Positions 38,685 through 46,861 of a DNA stretch of 64,000 bases are shown here, piece after piece. The DNA comes from Flavobacterium sp. Root901 (lineage in GTDB: Bacteria; Bacteroidota; Bacteroidia; Flavobacteriales; Flavobacteriaceae). Position 1 is the first letter of the stretch, and each line of letters begins with the position of its first letter. Position numbers and translations under genes: made by a program. The stretch spans positions 762,338 through 826,337 of the forward strand of contig NZ_LMJB01000006.1 in assembly GCF_001429765.1 (NCBI RefSeq), read 5' to 3'. The notes under the pieces are model-generated. The model saw only the letters and a list, made by a program, of their open reading frames with translations. It ran no database searches and was not told the origin of the DNA.

Positions 38685-39854
38685 TTATTTCCCTTTTCTG
38701 CGTTTACGTTCTGCTTTAATCATTGATAACTCACGACTTGTCTGACCTGCAACAGAAGTATTTTCTTCTGCACGACGAATCAAATACGGCATCACATCTT
38801 TAACAGGTCCAAACGGAAGATATTTTGCTACGTTATAACCGTTTTCAGCTAAGTTGTAACTAATATTATCGCTCATCCCGTATAATTGTCCAAACCAGAT
38901 TCTGTTGTCATTTTTAGCAATTCCTTTCTGTGCCATCATTTCCATAAGTTTATATGAACTTAGTTCGTTATGAGTACCTGCAAAAATTGACATTGTTTCT
39001 AAATGATCTAACATATAATTTACAGCAGCATCATAATTATCATCTGTTGCCTGCTTAGAAACGCATATAGGAGAAACATATCCTTTTTCTTCTGCACGTT
39101 TATTTTCTTTTTCCATGTAAGCGCCGCGAACCAGTTTCATACCAATATAAAAACCTTCTTTTTTAGCAATTTCATGCAGGTTTTTTAAGTAATCCAAACG
39201 ATCCCAACGGTACATTTGTAATGTATTGAATATAATTGCTTTTTCTTTATTGTATTTGCGCATCATGTCGGTAACTAAATCATCAGCAGCATCCTGCATC
39301 CAGCTTTCTTCACCATCAATCAATAATGCGACATCTTTTTTATGAGCTTCACTGCAAACCTGGTCAAAACGAGCCACTACTCTATTCCATTCTTCCTGTT
39401 CAGCCGGGCTTAAGGTTTGCTTTTCTCCTAATTTTTCATACAATTCAAAACGCCCTAAACCTGTTGGTTTAAATACCGCAAACGGAATTGCCAAACGCTC
39501 TTTTGCAAATTCAATGGTTTTTAATGTCATTTCCAAGGCAGCATCGAATTGCTCTTCTTCTTCTTTTCCTTCAACTGAATAATCTAAAACAGATGAAACG
39601 CCTTTTGTAAACATTTTATCTACTACAGTTAAACAGTCATTTTCATTTACTCCTCCACAAAAATGATCAAAAACAGTGGCACGAATTAATCCTTCAACAG
39701 GGAGATGCGCTTTTATGGCAAAATTAGTTACGGCAGTTCCTATTTTTACTAAAGGCTCACTGTCAATCATTTTAAAAAGAAAATAAGCTCTGTCAAGTTC
39801 AGTATCACTTTTAAGTGAAAAAGCAACTTGAGTGTTATCGAATATTTTTTCCAT
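38685..39854 (-). CDS. proline dehydrogenase
   Basis: 389 aa. An (beta/alpha)8-barrel FAD enzyme that oxidises proline to pyrroline-5-carboxylate. Visible landmarks are MYRWDRLDYLKNLHEIAKKEGFYIGMKLVRGAYMEKEN (with the KLVRGAY motif), FAGTHNELSS, WFGQLYGMSDNISYNLAENGYNVAKYLPFGPVKDVMPYLIRRAEEN. The final RRAEEN is the conserved substrate-binding end of the PutA/ProDH fold. It is monofunctional (no aldehyde dehydrogenase domain), as in Bacteroidetes, where the second enzyme is separate. A -7 element on the minus strand lies at 39872. Confidence 0.92.
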   Translation of the reverse strand: MEKIFDNTQVAFSLKSDTELDRAYFLFKMIDSEPLVKIGTAVTNFAIKAHLPVEGLIRATVFDHFCGGVNENDCLTVVDKMFTKGVSSVLDYSVEGKEEEEQFDAALEMTLKTIEFAKERLAIPFAVFKPTGLGRFELYEKLGEKQTLSPAEQEEWNRVVARFDQVCSEAHKKDVALLIDGEESWMQDAADDLVTDMMRKYNKEKAIIFNTLQMYRWDRLDYLKNLHEIAKKEGFYIGMKLVRGAYMEKENKRAEEKGYVSPICVSKQATDDNYDAAVNYMLDHLETMSIFAGTHNELSSYKLMEMMAQKGIAKNDNRIWFGQLYGMSDNISYNLAENGYNVAKYLPFGPVKDVMPYLIRRAEENTSVAGQTSRELSMIKAERKRRKGK

Positions 39855-39871
39855 TAAGTTTAGTTTTTATG

Positions 39872-39879
39872 CAAAGATA
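39872..39879 (-). promoter_or_regulatory. -7 element TATCTTTG for the proline dehydrogenase gene
   Basis: On the minus strand TATCTTTG fits TAnnTTTG and is 18 nt before the start codon at 39854. Confidence 0.6.
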
Positions 39880-39979
39880 GAGAGTGTTTTGAATATTCTT
39901 TACTAAACAGGATGATATTTTTTTGTTTTGATAATGTGTACTTACATAAATCCATAATATAAAAGTAGGAATTTATTTA

Positions 39980-39996
39980 TATTTTTGTTATTTTTG
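39980..39996 (+). promoter_or_regulatory. two overlapping-register -7 elements
   Basis: TATTTTTG occurs at 39980-39987 and again at 39989-39996, both fitting TAnnTTTG, 28-38 nt before the start codon of the O-antigen ligase gene at 40025. Confidence 0.5.
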
Positions 39997-40024
39997 CAAA
40001 AAAAATAATTATAAACTTTTAAGC

Positions 40025-42316
40025 ATGAAAAGCATTAATAAATCTCTCGATAGTATCTCGGATAATATTGTTATGCTATTTGTAGTTGCCCTTTTTATTA
40101 TTGATTTCTTACCTCATTCTACAACAGAAGATGTAATTTATCCTCAATTTTTATATTTAGCAGTCCTCAATTTTGTTATGGCTTTGTATATAACGACTAA
40201 GGTAAGGTTTGTAAATAAAGAGGTTATTGGTGCATTTAAAGAATCGTATGTTTTCTGGCTGTTTTCTGTTTTTATCTTTCTGTGCGCCTTTTCTTTTGTG
40301 ACAGCGGTTAATAAAACCTTAGTAATTGAAAAATTAGCAGATCTTATAATTGCATTTTGCACTTTTGTTAATTTTACTTTTCTTTTAAAGAACAAGCTTC
40401 ATCTGATACCGAAGATTATTTTCATTATATGTATTGTCGCATTTGTACAGTCAGCTTTGGAACTGTATCATTTTAAAAGAAATTTTGATAAAGTATCTAT
40501 TGAAATTGCTCTTCGTGATTTGGGAGTAAGTACCGGAAACATCAATATTCTGGCAGCCAGCTTAACAATAAAAATTCCATTTATAATATTAGGTTTTAGT
40601 TATCATTTACAAAAGAAGAAAGTTTTTTTATTTATTACACTGGTTATGGTAATTACCGTAGTTCTTTTAACTGCGGCCAGAGCAGCCATTATAAGTACGA
40701 TTTTGGTTTATATACTTTTTATAGTCTATAATATTAAAATTAATTCATTCAATAAAGCAACTGTATTAAAGTCACTTACATTAGTTATTCCTGTAATTTT
40801 TTCCATTACTATAAGCAGTTTAATCTTAAAAAAAGTAACAGATAACAGTCGTTATGTCTCAGTAGCAAGCAGACTTGGGCAGGTTAATACAAGTGATGCT
40901 TCAGCAAATGCCCGATTAGTTGTCTGGCAAAATACATTTAATCTGGCCAAAACAAAGCCTTTGACCGGTGTTGGACTGGGTAATTATAAAATCGAATCCA
41001 TTCCTTACGAAAAAACTCAGAATGATGAATCTACTATTTCACAGCATTCACATAATGATTTTCTCCAAATTGCTTCAGAAACCGGCTTTATTAATGGGTT
41101 TATTTATATTTCGTTCTTTCTGATTGTTATCATAGTTAACGCAAAAAGATTTTTAAAATCAGACAATTTAGAGACTCAATCCCTTGCAATGCTTACTATC
41201 ATGACAACGGTAGTTTATGGAATGGATGCTTCATTAAACTTTCCAATGTTTAAAGCAACGATGATGATTTTCTTGTGTCTTATAATCGTTTTCACTTTAA
41301 TAAATGTAAGTCATTCCCCTAGTTCAGAATCAAAATTGATAAAGAATAATTTTTATGGACTTCTAATATTGGCAAGTGCTGCAACAATATATATTGCTTT
41401 CTTAGGATATAAAGCATCTAATCTGGAATATTTAATTAAAAAAGACGATTCTAATTCTTATAAAAACTGTATTCTCACAGGTGATGAAGTAATTAAGAGA
41501 ATACCGAAATACAAGAATACCCTTACCAGAGGTGAATCATTTTATGAATATGCCGCTATTTATTACTATAATGAAAACAAATTAGACCAGGCTTTAAAAT
41601 ACCTTTCCAAGGCGGATAAAATTAATCCTTATTTAGGAAGAATTCCTTTTTATAAAATGCGTATTGCCTTAAAAAAAGGAAATATTGACAGCGCATTTGT
41701 TTACAGTAAGCAGGCATATTATATGCGCCCGCGAAACCTTATTTTTTACGGTATGTCGACTCAGTTAGCGCGTGGTGAAAACGATACTACAGAAATTCTT
41801 AAACAGCATCGTACTTTTATCACGTACAGAAATATTCCGCAGGCGTGGAAAATTGCTGCCGGTGAATTACAAAAAGCAAAATACAATAGTAAAAGTCTGC
41901 TACGGTTTATAGATAAAGGAATAAAGCAATTCCCAGCTGATACTACTCTGCCTGAAACAAAAAAAGAGATTATTGCTGTTGATAATTTGAATCAGGCGAA
42001 ATCTTTTTTAAAAGCTCAAAATAAAGAGAAAGCATTAGAATTTTATCTTAAAGCCATGAAAGCAGATCCTTCTAATGCAGATATAATGCAATATCTGGCT
42101 TATTATTATTACAACGCCAAGGATTACAGCCAGTCTTTGAGTTATTTCCTGAAAGCCTTAACACTTAGGGAATTTAATGATGGCCGAACAGAATTCTTAA
42201 TTGGAAACTGCTATTTAAACATGAATGATAAACTAAATGCATGTAAGTACTTTGAAATCTCAAACTCAAAAAATTATCCGGATGCAAAGTCCTTATTAAT
42301 TCAAATTTGCAAATAA
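40025..42316 (+). CDS. O-antigen ligase family protein with TPR tail
   Basis: 763 aa. The N-terminal half (about 1-470) has about 12 hydrophobic segments, with the periplasmic loop containing NARLVVWQNTFNLAKTKPLTGVGLGNYKI and SQHSHNDFLQIASETGFINGFIY, the Wzy/WaaL polymerase-ligase signature (H-x-H). From about 490 to the end, soluble tetratricopeptide-like repeats follow (LDQALKYLSKADKINPYLGRIP, KALEFYLKAMKADPSNADIMQ). It should join or polymerise surface polysaccharide in the inner membrane, with the TPR part acting as a partner scaffold. The fusion is common in Bacteroidetes but substrate and partner are unknown. Confidence 0.87.
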   Translation: MKSINKSLDSISDNIVMLFVVALFIIDFLPHSTTEDVIYPQFLYLAVLNFVMALYITTKVRFVNKEVIGAFKESYVFWLFSVFIFLCAFSFVTAVNKTLVIEKLADLIIAFCTFVNFTFLLKNKLHLIPKIIFIICIVAFVQSALELYHFKRNFDKVSIEIALRDLGVSTGNINILAASLTIKIPFIILGFSYHLQKKKVFLFITLVMVITVVLLTAARAAIISTILVYILFIVYNIKINSFNKATVLKSLTLVIPVIFSITISSLILKKVTDNSRYVSVASRLGQVNTSDASANARLVVWQNTFNLAKTKPLTGVGLGNYKIESIPYEKTQNDESTISQHSHNDFLQIASETGFINGFIYISFFLIVIIVNAKRFLKSDNLETQSLAMLTIMTTVVYGMDASLNFPMFKATMMIFLCLIIVFTLINVSHSPSSESKLIKNNFYGLLILASAATIYIAFLGYKASNLEYLIKKDDSNSYKNCILTGDEVIKRIPKYKNTLTRGESFYEYAAIYYYNENKLDQALKYLSKADKINPYLGRIPFYKMRIALKKGNIDSAFVYSKQAYYMRPRNLIFYGMSTQLARGENDTTEILKQHRTFITYRNIPQAWKIAAGELQKAKYNSKSLLRFIDKGIKQFPADTTLPETKKEIIAVDNLNQAKSFLKAQNKEKALEFYLKAMKADPSNADIMQYLAYYYYNAKDYSQSLSYFLKALTLREFNDGRTEFLIGNCYLNMNDKLNACKYFEISNSKNYPDAKSLLIQICK

Positions 42317-42463
42317 CGTTTGCAAAATCATAAAGGAATTTGATAAAAGTTATAATCTTTTCCAAATTCCTTTTTTCAAAGTTTTTTATGCAATTATAAA
42401 TCTGTTTTGAATGTTATTTACTTAAAAATGCCTTATTTTGCGGTTCTAATTAACTCAGGAATC

Positions 42464-43531
42464 ATGCAGTCTATTCAAGCCAACAACTATTTCGTGCATT
42501 TTAACCACAATGCTTACGAAGCCTTAAATACACATTTAAAAGAAAACAAATACTCAAATATTTTTATAATAGTTGATACTCAGACAAATGAATATTGTCT
42601 TCCAAAATTATTACCCGTAATTGAAACGGACTTAAATATAGAAATTATTGAGTTTGAAGCCGGAGAAGCAAATAAAAATATCGAAACTTGTATCGAAATC
42701 TGGCACGTTTTAACTGAACTTGGTGCAGACCGCAAATCACTTGTCATTAATTTAGGCGGAGGTGTTGTAACAGATTTAGGCGGGTTTGTTGCTTCTACTT
42801 TTAAAAGAGGTGTTGATTTTATAAATATTCCAACTACTTTATTATCAATGGTTGATGCCTCTGTTGGGGGAAAAACCGGTGTTGATTTAGGAAATCTTAA
42901 AAACCAGATTGGCGTTATCAACGTGCCGCAAATGGTTTTAATTGACACACAATATCTTGAAACTTTATCGCAGAGCGAAATGCGCTCAGGATTAGCCGAA
43001 ATGCTTAAACACGGATTAATTTATGATGCTCAGTACTGGAAAGAGTTTCTGGATTTGAAAGCAATTGACTATGATACTTTAGATCAGTTAATTTATCGTT
43101 CTGTTGAAATCAAAAATGAAATCGTTATTCAGGATCCAACGGAAAAAAACATCCGCAAAGCACTTAACTTCGGTCATACGTTAGGCCACGCTATTGAAAG
43201 CTACTTTTTAGAAAGTGAAACTAAAAAAACTTTACTGCATGGTGAGGCAATTGCTGTAGGAATGATCTTGGAAAGTTATATTTCTCTTCATAAAAACTTA
43301 ATTACTTCTGATGAATATTCTGAAATAAAGACAGCCATAAAAGCAATTTATGAAGATATAGAATTTGAAGAAAATGATATCGAACCGATTCTGGAACTGC
43401 TCATTCATGACAAAAAAAATGAGTACGGATTAATTCAATTTGCTTTAATTGAAGGAATCGGAAAAATAAAAATTAACCAATCCGTTGAAAATAAATTAAT
43501 TCTGGAAGCGTTTCAAGATTATAAATCTTAA
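42464..43531 (+). CDS. aroB: 3-dehydroquinate synthase
   Basis: 355 aa from the ATG at 42464. The frame is open 57 nt further, but MQSIQANNYFVHFNHNAYEA is the usual flavobacterial start. Second step of the shikimate pathway: converts DAHP to 3-dehydroquinate. Landmarks: NAD-binding LVINLGGGVVTDLGGFVASTFKRGVDFINIPTTLLSMVDASVGGKTG, the zinc/substrate residues in LRSGLAEMLKHGLI and NFGHTLGHAIES, and HGEAIAVGM. The length and motifs are normal. It is followed by the leader region of the arginine decarboxylase gene. Confidence 0.93.
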   Translation: MQSIQANNYFVHFNHNAYEALNTHLKENKYSNIFIIVDTQTNEYCLPKLLPVIETDLNIEIIEFEAGEANKNIETCIEIWHVLTELGADRKSLVINLGGGVVTDLGGFVASTFKRGVDFINIPTTLLSMVDASVGGKTGVDLGNLKNQIGVINVPQMVLIDTQYLETLSQSEMRSGLAEMLKHGLIYDAQYWKEFLDLKAIDYDTLDQLIYRSVEIKNEIVIQDPTEKNIRKALNFGHTLGHAIESYFLESETKKTLLHGEAIAVGMILESYISLHKNLITSDEYSEIKTAIKAIYEDIEFEENDIEPILELLIHDKKNEYGLIQFALIEGIGKIKINQSVENKLILEAFQDYKS

Positions 43532-43575
43532 TTTTTTTTTAATAAAAAGCATTGCTTTTGGTATATATTATTTTT

Positions 43576-43583
43576 TACATTTG
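43576..43583 (+). promoter_or_regulatory. -7 element TACATTTG before the arginine decarboxylase leader
   Basis: TACATTTG fits TAnnTTTG exactly. The transcript would start near 43588-43590, at the ATG of the 59-aa frame, and reach the decarboxylase start about 240 nt later. ATTG at 43551-43554 is 21 nt upstream and could be the -33 element. Confidence 0.6.
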
Positions 43584-43588
43584 CCACG

Positions 43589-43768
43589 ATGAAAACAAAC
43601 AATAAACAAAGACAATTCAGCTCTTACAGAAACCGTCTCAACAGTTCTCTACTTAGAATGTTGAACCGTTTTTATAATAGTAAAAGCCCATTTTGTTTTG
43701 ATGTTTTCCAATGTTCAAAAGCAGAACACGAAAAACTGCCGATTATATTTGCCAATATTAGAGTTTGA
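43589..43768 (+). CDS. 59-aa Arg-rich leader ORF of arginine decarboxylase gene
   Basis: MKTNNKQRQFSSYRNRLNSS and onward to a stop at 43766-43768. It has six arginines and is basic. No homologue is recognised. The -7 element at 43576 places transcription start at or just before its ATG, so it would be translated from a nearly leaderless start or serve as a 5' leader of the decarboxylase mRNA. The gap to the decarboxylase ATG is 59 nt. Whether it is translated is uncertain. Confidence 0.4.
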   Translation: MKTNNKQRQFSSYRNRLNSSLLRMLNRFYNSKSPFCFDVFQCSKAEHEKLPIIFANIRV

Positions 43769-43827
43769 ATTTTAGATTTAGCATAAAATCACTAAATTTA
43801 ATAACAACTTAAAATATTGAAATATAA

Positions 43828-45231
43828 ATGAATACAAAATATTCTGATCTAATTAATCAAACATACTACTTTCCACAAGAGGAATTTAAACTAAACAAAG
43901 ACAATCTTCAGTTTCATAACATCGACTTAATGAAACTAGTGGAACAATATGGTACACCATTAAAGTTTACTTATCTGCCTCAGATTTCTGAAAATATTAA
44001 TAAGGCTAAAGCCTGGTTCAGAAAATCAATGGAAAAAAATAAATACGAAGCTAAATATTACTATTGTTATTGTACAAAAAGCTCTCATTTTGAATACATT
44101 ATGAATGAAGCTTTCAAAAACAATATTCATATTGAAACATCATCAGCTTTTGATGTTAATATTGTTGAAAACCTATTAGAAAATGGTAAAATCAACAAAA
44201 GCACGTATGTAATATGCAATGGTTTTAAGAGAGACGAATATATTAGCAATATCGCGAGATTAATTAATAACGGACATAAAAACACTATTCCGATTATTGA
44301 TAACTACGAAGAACTTGATTTGCTTCAGGGCGAAATTAAAGGAAAATTCAAGATCGGTATTCGTATTGCAGCCGAAGAAGAACCAAAGTTTGAGTTTTAT
44401 ACTTCAAGATTAGGAATTGGATATAAAAACATCGTTTCGTTTTATAAAAAACAAATTCAGGAAAATGATAAATTAGAGCTTAAAATGCTTCATTTTTTTA
44501 TCAATACAGGAATCAACGATACATCTTATTACTGGAACGAGCTTGTTAAGTGTATTAAAGTATATATTGCACTTAAAAAAGAATGCCCAACACTTGACGG
44601 TCTGAATATTGGCGGTGGTTTCCCGATTAAAAACTCACTTGCATTTGAATATGATTACCAATATATGATTGATGAAATTATCAATCAGATTAAAATTGCC
44701 TGTGATGAAGCTGAAGTAGATGTGCCAAATATCTTTACAGAATTTGGTTCCTTTACAGTTGGAGAAAGCGGTGGGGCAATCTATCAGATTTTGTATCAAA
44801 AGCAACAAAATGACAGAGAAAAATGGAATATGATCGATTCATCTTTCATTACTACTCTTCCGGATACCTGGGCTATAAATAAACGTTTTATTATGCTGGC
44901 CATTAACCGCTGGAACGATACTTATGAGCGGGTTCTATTAGGCGGACTGACTTGTGACAGCGATGACTATTACAACTCAGAACAAAATATGAACGCCATT
45001 TACCTTCCAAAATATAATAAAGAAAAACCGCTCTATATTGGTTTCTTTAATACGGGAGCATATCAGGAAACAATTGGAGGATATGGAGGTTTACACCACT
45101 GTTTGATTCCGCAGCCAAAACATATTTTAATAGATCGTGACGAAAACGGAATTCTGGCAACAGAGGTTTTCTCTGAGCAGCAGACTTCAGATGATGTATT
45201 AAAGATTTTAGGTTACAAGAAAAAAATGTAA
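43828..45231 (+). CDS. arginine decarboxylase (fold type III, biosynthetic)
   Basis: 467 aa. It turns arginine into agmatine, the first step of polyamine synthesis via the ADC route. PLP-binding Lys is in YCTKSSHFEYI (K84), the glycine-rich phosphate loop is LNIGGGFPIKNS, and the C-terminal region has TCDSDDYY and GFFNTGAYQETIGGYGGLHH, which supplies the Cys-Asp substrate site. The length and motifs are those of the ~460-aa Bacteroidetes decarboxylases in the alanine-racemase fold, not the long SpeA type. It is the first gene of a likely operon with the DHS-like gene at 45339. Confidence 0.88.
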   Translation: MNTKYSDLINQTYYFPQEEFKLNKDNLQFHNIDLMKLVEQYGTPLKFTYLPQISENINKAKAWFRKSMEKNKYEAKYYYCYCTKSSHFEYIMNEAFKNNIHIETSSAFDVNIVENLLENGKINKSTYVICNGFKRDEYISNIARLINNGHKNTIPIIDNYEELDLLQGEIKGKFKIGIRIAAEEEPKFEFYTSRLGIGYKNIVSFYKKQIQENDKLELKMLHFFINTGINDTSYYWNELVKCIKVYIALKKECPTLDGLNIGGGFPIKNSLAFEYDYQYMIDEIINQIKIACDEAEVDVPNIFTEFGSFTVGESGGAIYQILYQKQQNDREKWNMIDSSFITTLPDTWAINKRFIMLAINRWNDTYERVLLGGLTCDSDDYYNSEQNMNAIYLPKYNKEKPLYIGFFNTGAYQETIGGYGGLHHCLIPQPKHILIDRDENGILATEVFSEQQTSDDVLKILGYKKKM

Positions 45232-45338
45232 AAAAAACCGCAAATTAATAAGTTAATAGCTATAAAATTGTTAATTTGCATATATCATAAAAGGTTAAAA
45301 ACTTTTAATTCAAAAAAAAATAAAAAACAAAAAACAAA

Positions 45339-46307
45339 ATGAAAGGACCAATCAGTCAGTTTATTGAAAAACATTATTTGCACTTTAATTCTGCTTCATT
45401 AGTAGATGCAGCCAAAGAATACGAACAACAATTAGCAAATGGATCTAAAATGTTGGTAAGTATGGCTGGAGCAATGAGTACAGCAGAAATAGGTAAAATT
45501 TTTGCGGAGATAATTAGACAAGATAAAGTACAAATTATTTCATGTACTGGAGCCAATCTAGAAGAAGACATCATGAATTTAGTAGCTCACTCTCACTATG
45601 AAAGAGTTCCTAACTACCGTGATTTGACACCAGAAGACGAATGGGCTTTACTTGAAAGAGGACTTAATCGTGTTACAGATACTTGTATCCCTGAACACGA
45701 AGCTTTTAGACGTTTACAAAAACACATCTATAAAATCTGGAAAGATGCTGATGATAAAGGAGAACGCTATTTCCCACATGAATTCATGTATAAAATGCTT
45801 TTATCAGGTGTTTTAGAAGAATATTACGAGATTGACTTAAAAGACAGCTGGATGTATGCTGCTGCTGAAAAAAATCTGCCAATCATTGTTCCGGGATGGG
45901 AAGATAGTACTATGGGTAATATTTTTGCATCTTATGTAATTAAAGGCGAGTTGAAAGCATCAACAATGAAATCTGGTATTGAATACATGACTTTCCTTGC
46001 TGACTGGTACACAAAAAACAGTCAGAATGGTATTGGATTTTTCCAAATTGGCGGTGGTATTGCGGGAGATTTCCCAATATGTGTTGTACCAATGTTATAT
46101 CAGGATATGGAAATGCACGATGTTCCTTTCTGGAGTTATTTCTGCCAAATTTCTGATTCAACAACCAGTTATGGTTCTTATTCCGGAGCAGTTCCAAATG
46201 AGAAAATCACCTGGGGTAAATTAGACATTAAAACCCCTAAATTTATTATCGAGTCGGATGCTACAATTGTTGCACCGTTAATTTTTGCATATTTATTAGA
46301 TTTATAG
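45339..46307 (+). CDS. deoxyhypusine synthase-like protein lacking the catalytic lysine
   Basis: 322 aa. The DHS fold is clear: SMAGAMSTAEIGKIFAEII (41-59), ISCTGANLEEDIMNLVAH (67-84), IGFFQIGGGIAGDFPICVVP and YGSYSGAVPNEKITWGKLDI. In the true enzymes the loop reads GGGVVKHH, with the Lys that forms the covalent intermediate; here it is GGGIAGDF (238-245), with Gly at the Lys position (243). Bacteria lack eIF5A, and relatives such as cyanobacterial SpeY are thought to act on polyamine-related substrates. Downstream of the arginine decarboxylase, it likely works on agmatine or a polyamine. Its activity is unknown. Confidence 0.85.
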   Translation: MKGPISQFIEKHYLHFNSASLVDAAKEYEQQLANGSKMLVSMAGAMSTAEIGKIFAEIIRQDKVQIISCTGANLEEDIMNLVAHSHYERVPNYRDLTPEDEWALLERGLNRVTDTCIPEHEAFRRLQKHIYKIWKDADDKGERYFPHEFMYKMLLSGVLEEYYEIDLKDSWMYAAAEKNLPIIVPGWEDSTMGNIFASYVIKGELKASTMKSGIEYMTFLADWYTKNSQNGIGFFQIGGGIAGDFPICVVPMLYQDMEMHDVPFWSYFCQISDSTTSYGSYSGAVPNEKITWGKLDIKTPKFIIESDATIVAPLIFAYLLDL

Positions 46308-46316
46308 GATATTTTT

Positions 46317-46724
46317 ATGAAAAGAGTTATAGTAGACTACGCCAAACTGACGAATGAAATTTTAAACCTTTTGGTTGAAAAATTTCCTGATGGTTATGAT
46401 GATTCGGATGTAATCCGTTTTAGAAACGCTAAAAACGAATTAGTAGAAGCTGTTGAAGTTCGTACTGAAGACACTATTTATTTAGTAAAAATTAGTACTA
46501 AACTTGCAGACAGAATTGAAAATTATGATGAAGATGATGATATCGATCTTGATGTTGATACTATAGAACCAGTAAAAGGGCTTGATCTTGATGATGATGC
46601 TGATGATGACGATGACGATGATAACGAAGACAAACCAGATACTGACGGCGGTGACGACGAAGATGATGATGAAGACAGAGATGATATTGCAGATGAAGAT
46701 GATGATGATGATGACGAAGATTAA
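46317..46724 (+). CDS. conserved acidic hypothetical protein
   Basis: 135 aa. The N-terminal half (1-77) is a normal folded domain (MKRVIVDYAKLTNEILNLLV, VEVRTEDTIYLVKISTKLAD). The C-terminal half is almost only Asp and Glu in long runs, with about 50 acidic residues. The gene is 9 nt after the DHS-like gene and is very often found there in Flavobacteriia. The function is unknown; the acidic tail might bind a basic partner (a DNA- or RNA-binding protein, or polycations). It ends at a terminator (46747). Confidence 0.8.
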   Translation: MKRVIVDYAKLTNEILNLLVEKFPDGYDDSDVIRFRNAKNELVEAVEVRTEDTIYLVKISTKLADRIENYDEDDDIDLDVDTIEPVKGLDLDDDADDDDDDDNEDKPDTDGGDDEDDDEDRDDIADEDDDDDDED

Positions 46725-46746
46725 TCATTTCTTTTAAAATAAAGAC

Positions 46747-46775
46747 AAAGGAACTCTATTTTGAGTTCCTTTTTT
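46747..46775 (+). terminator. terminator of the polyamine operon
   Basis: AAAGGAACTC (46747-46756) / GAGTTCCTTT (46763-46772) with a 6-nt loop and a T-run, following the acidic protein gene by 22 nt. Confidence 0.82.
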
Positions 46776-46861
46776 GTTATTATCATCACTATAAATTATA
46801 AGAAAAGTACTATATTTATTGTTTTTATGCTGTTTTATAAAAACATATACTATCTGCCAAT

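Noticed and set aside
42407..42463. Longer aroB start (MNVIYLKMP...)
   Set aside because: The ATG at 42464 begins the conserved N-terminus; upstream codons are likely untranslated leader.
46560..46724. GAT-rich tandem DNA in the acidic protein gene as a possible satellite or CRISPR-like array
   Set aside because: It is the codon run for Asp and Glu, with no regular unit or spacer.
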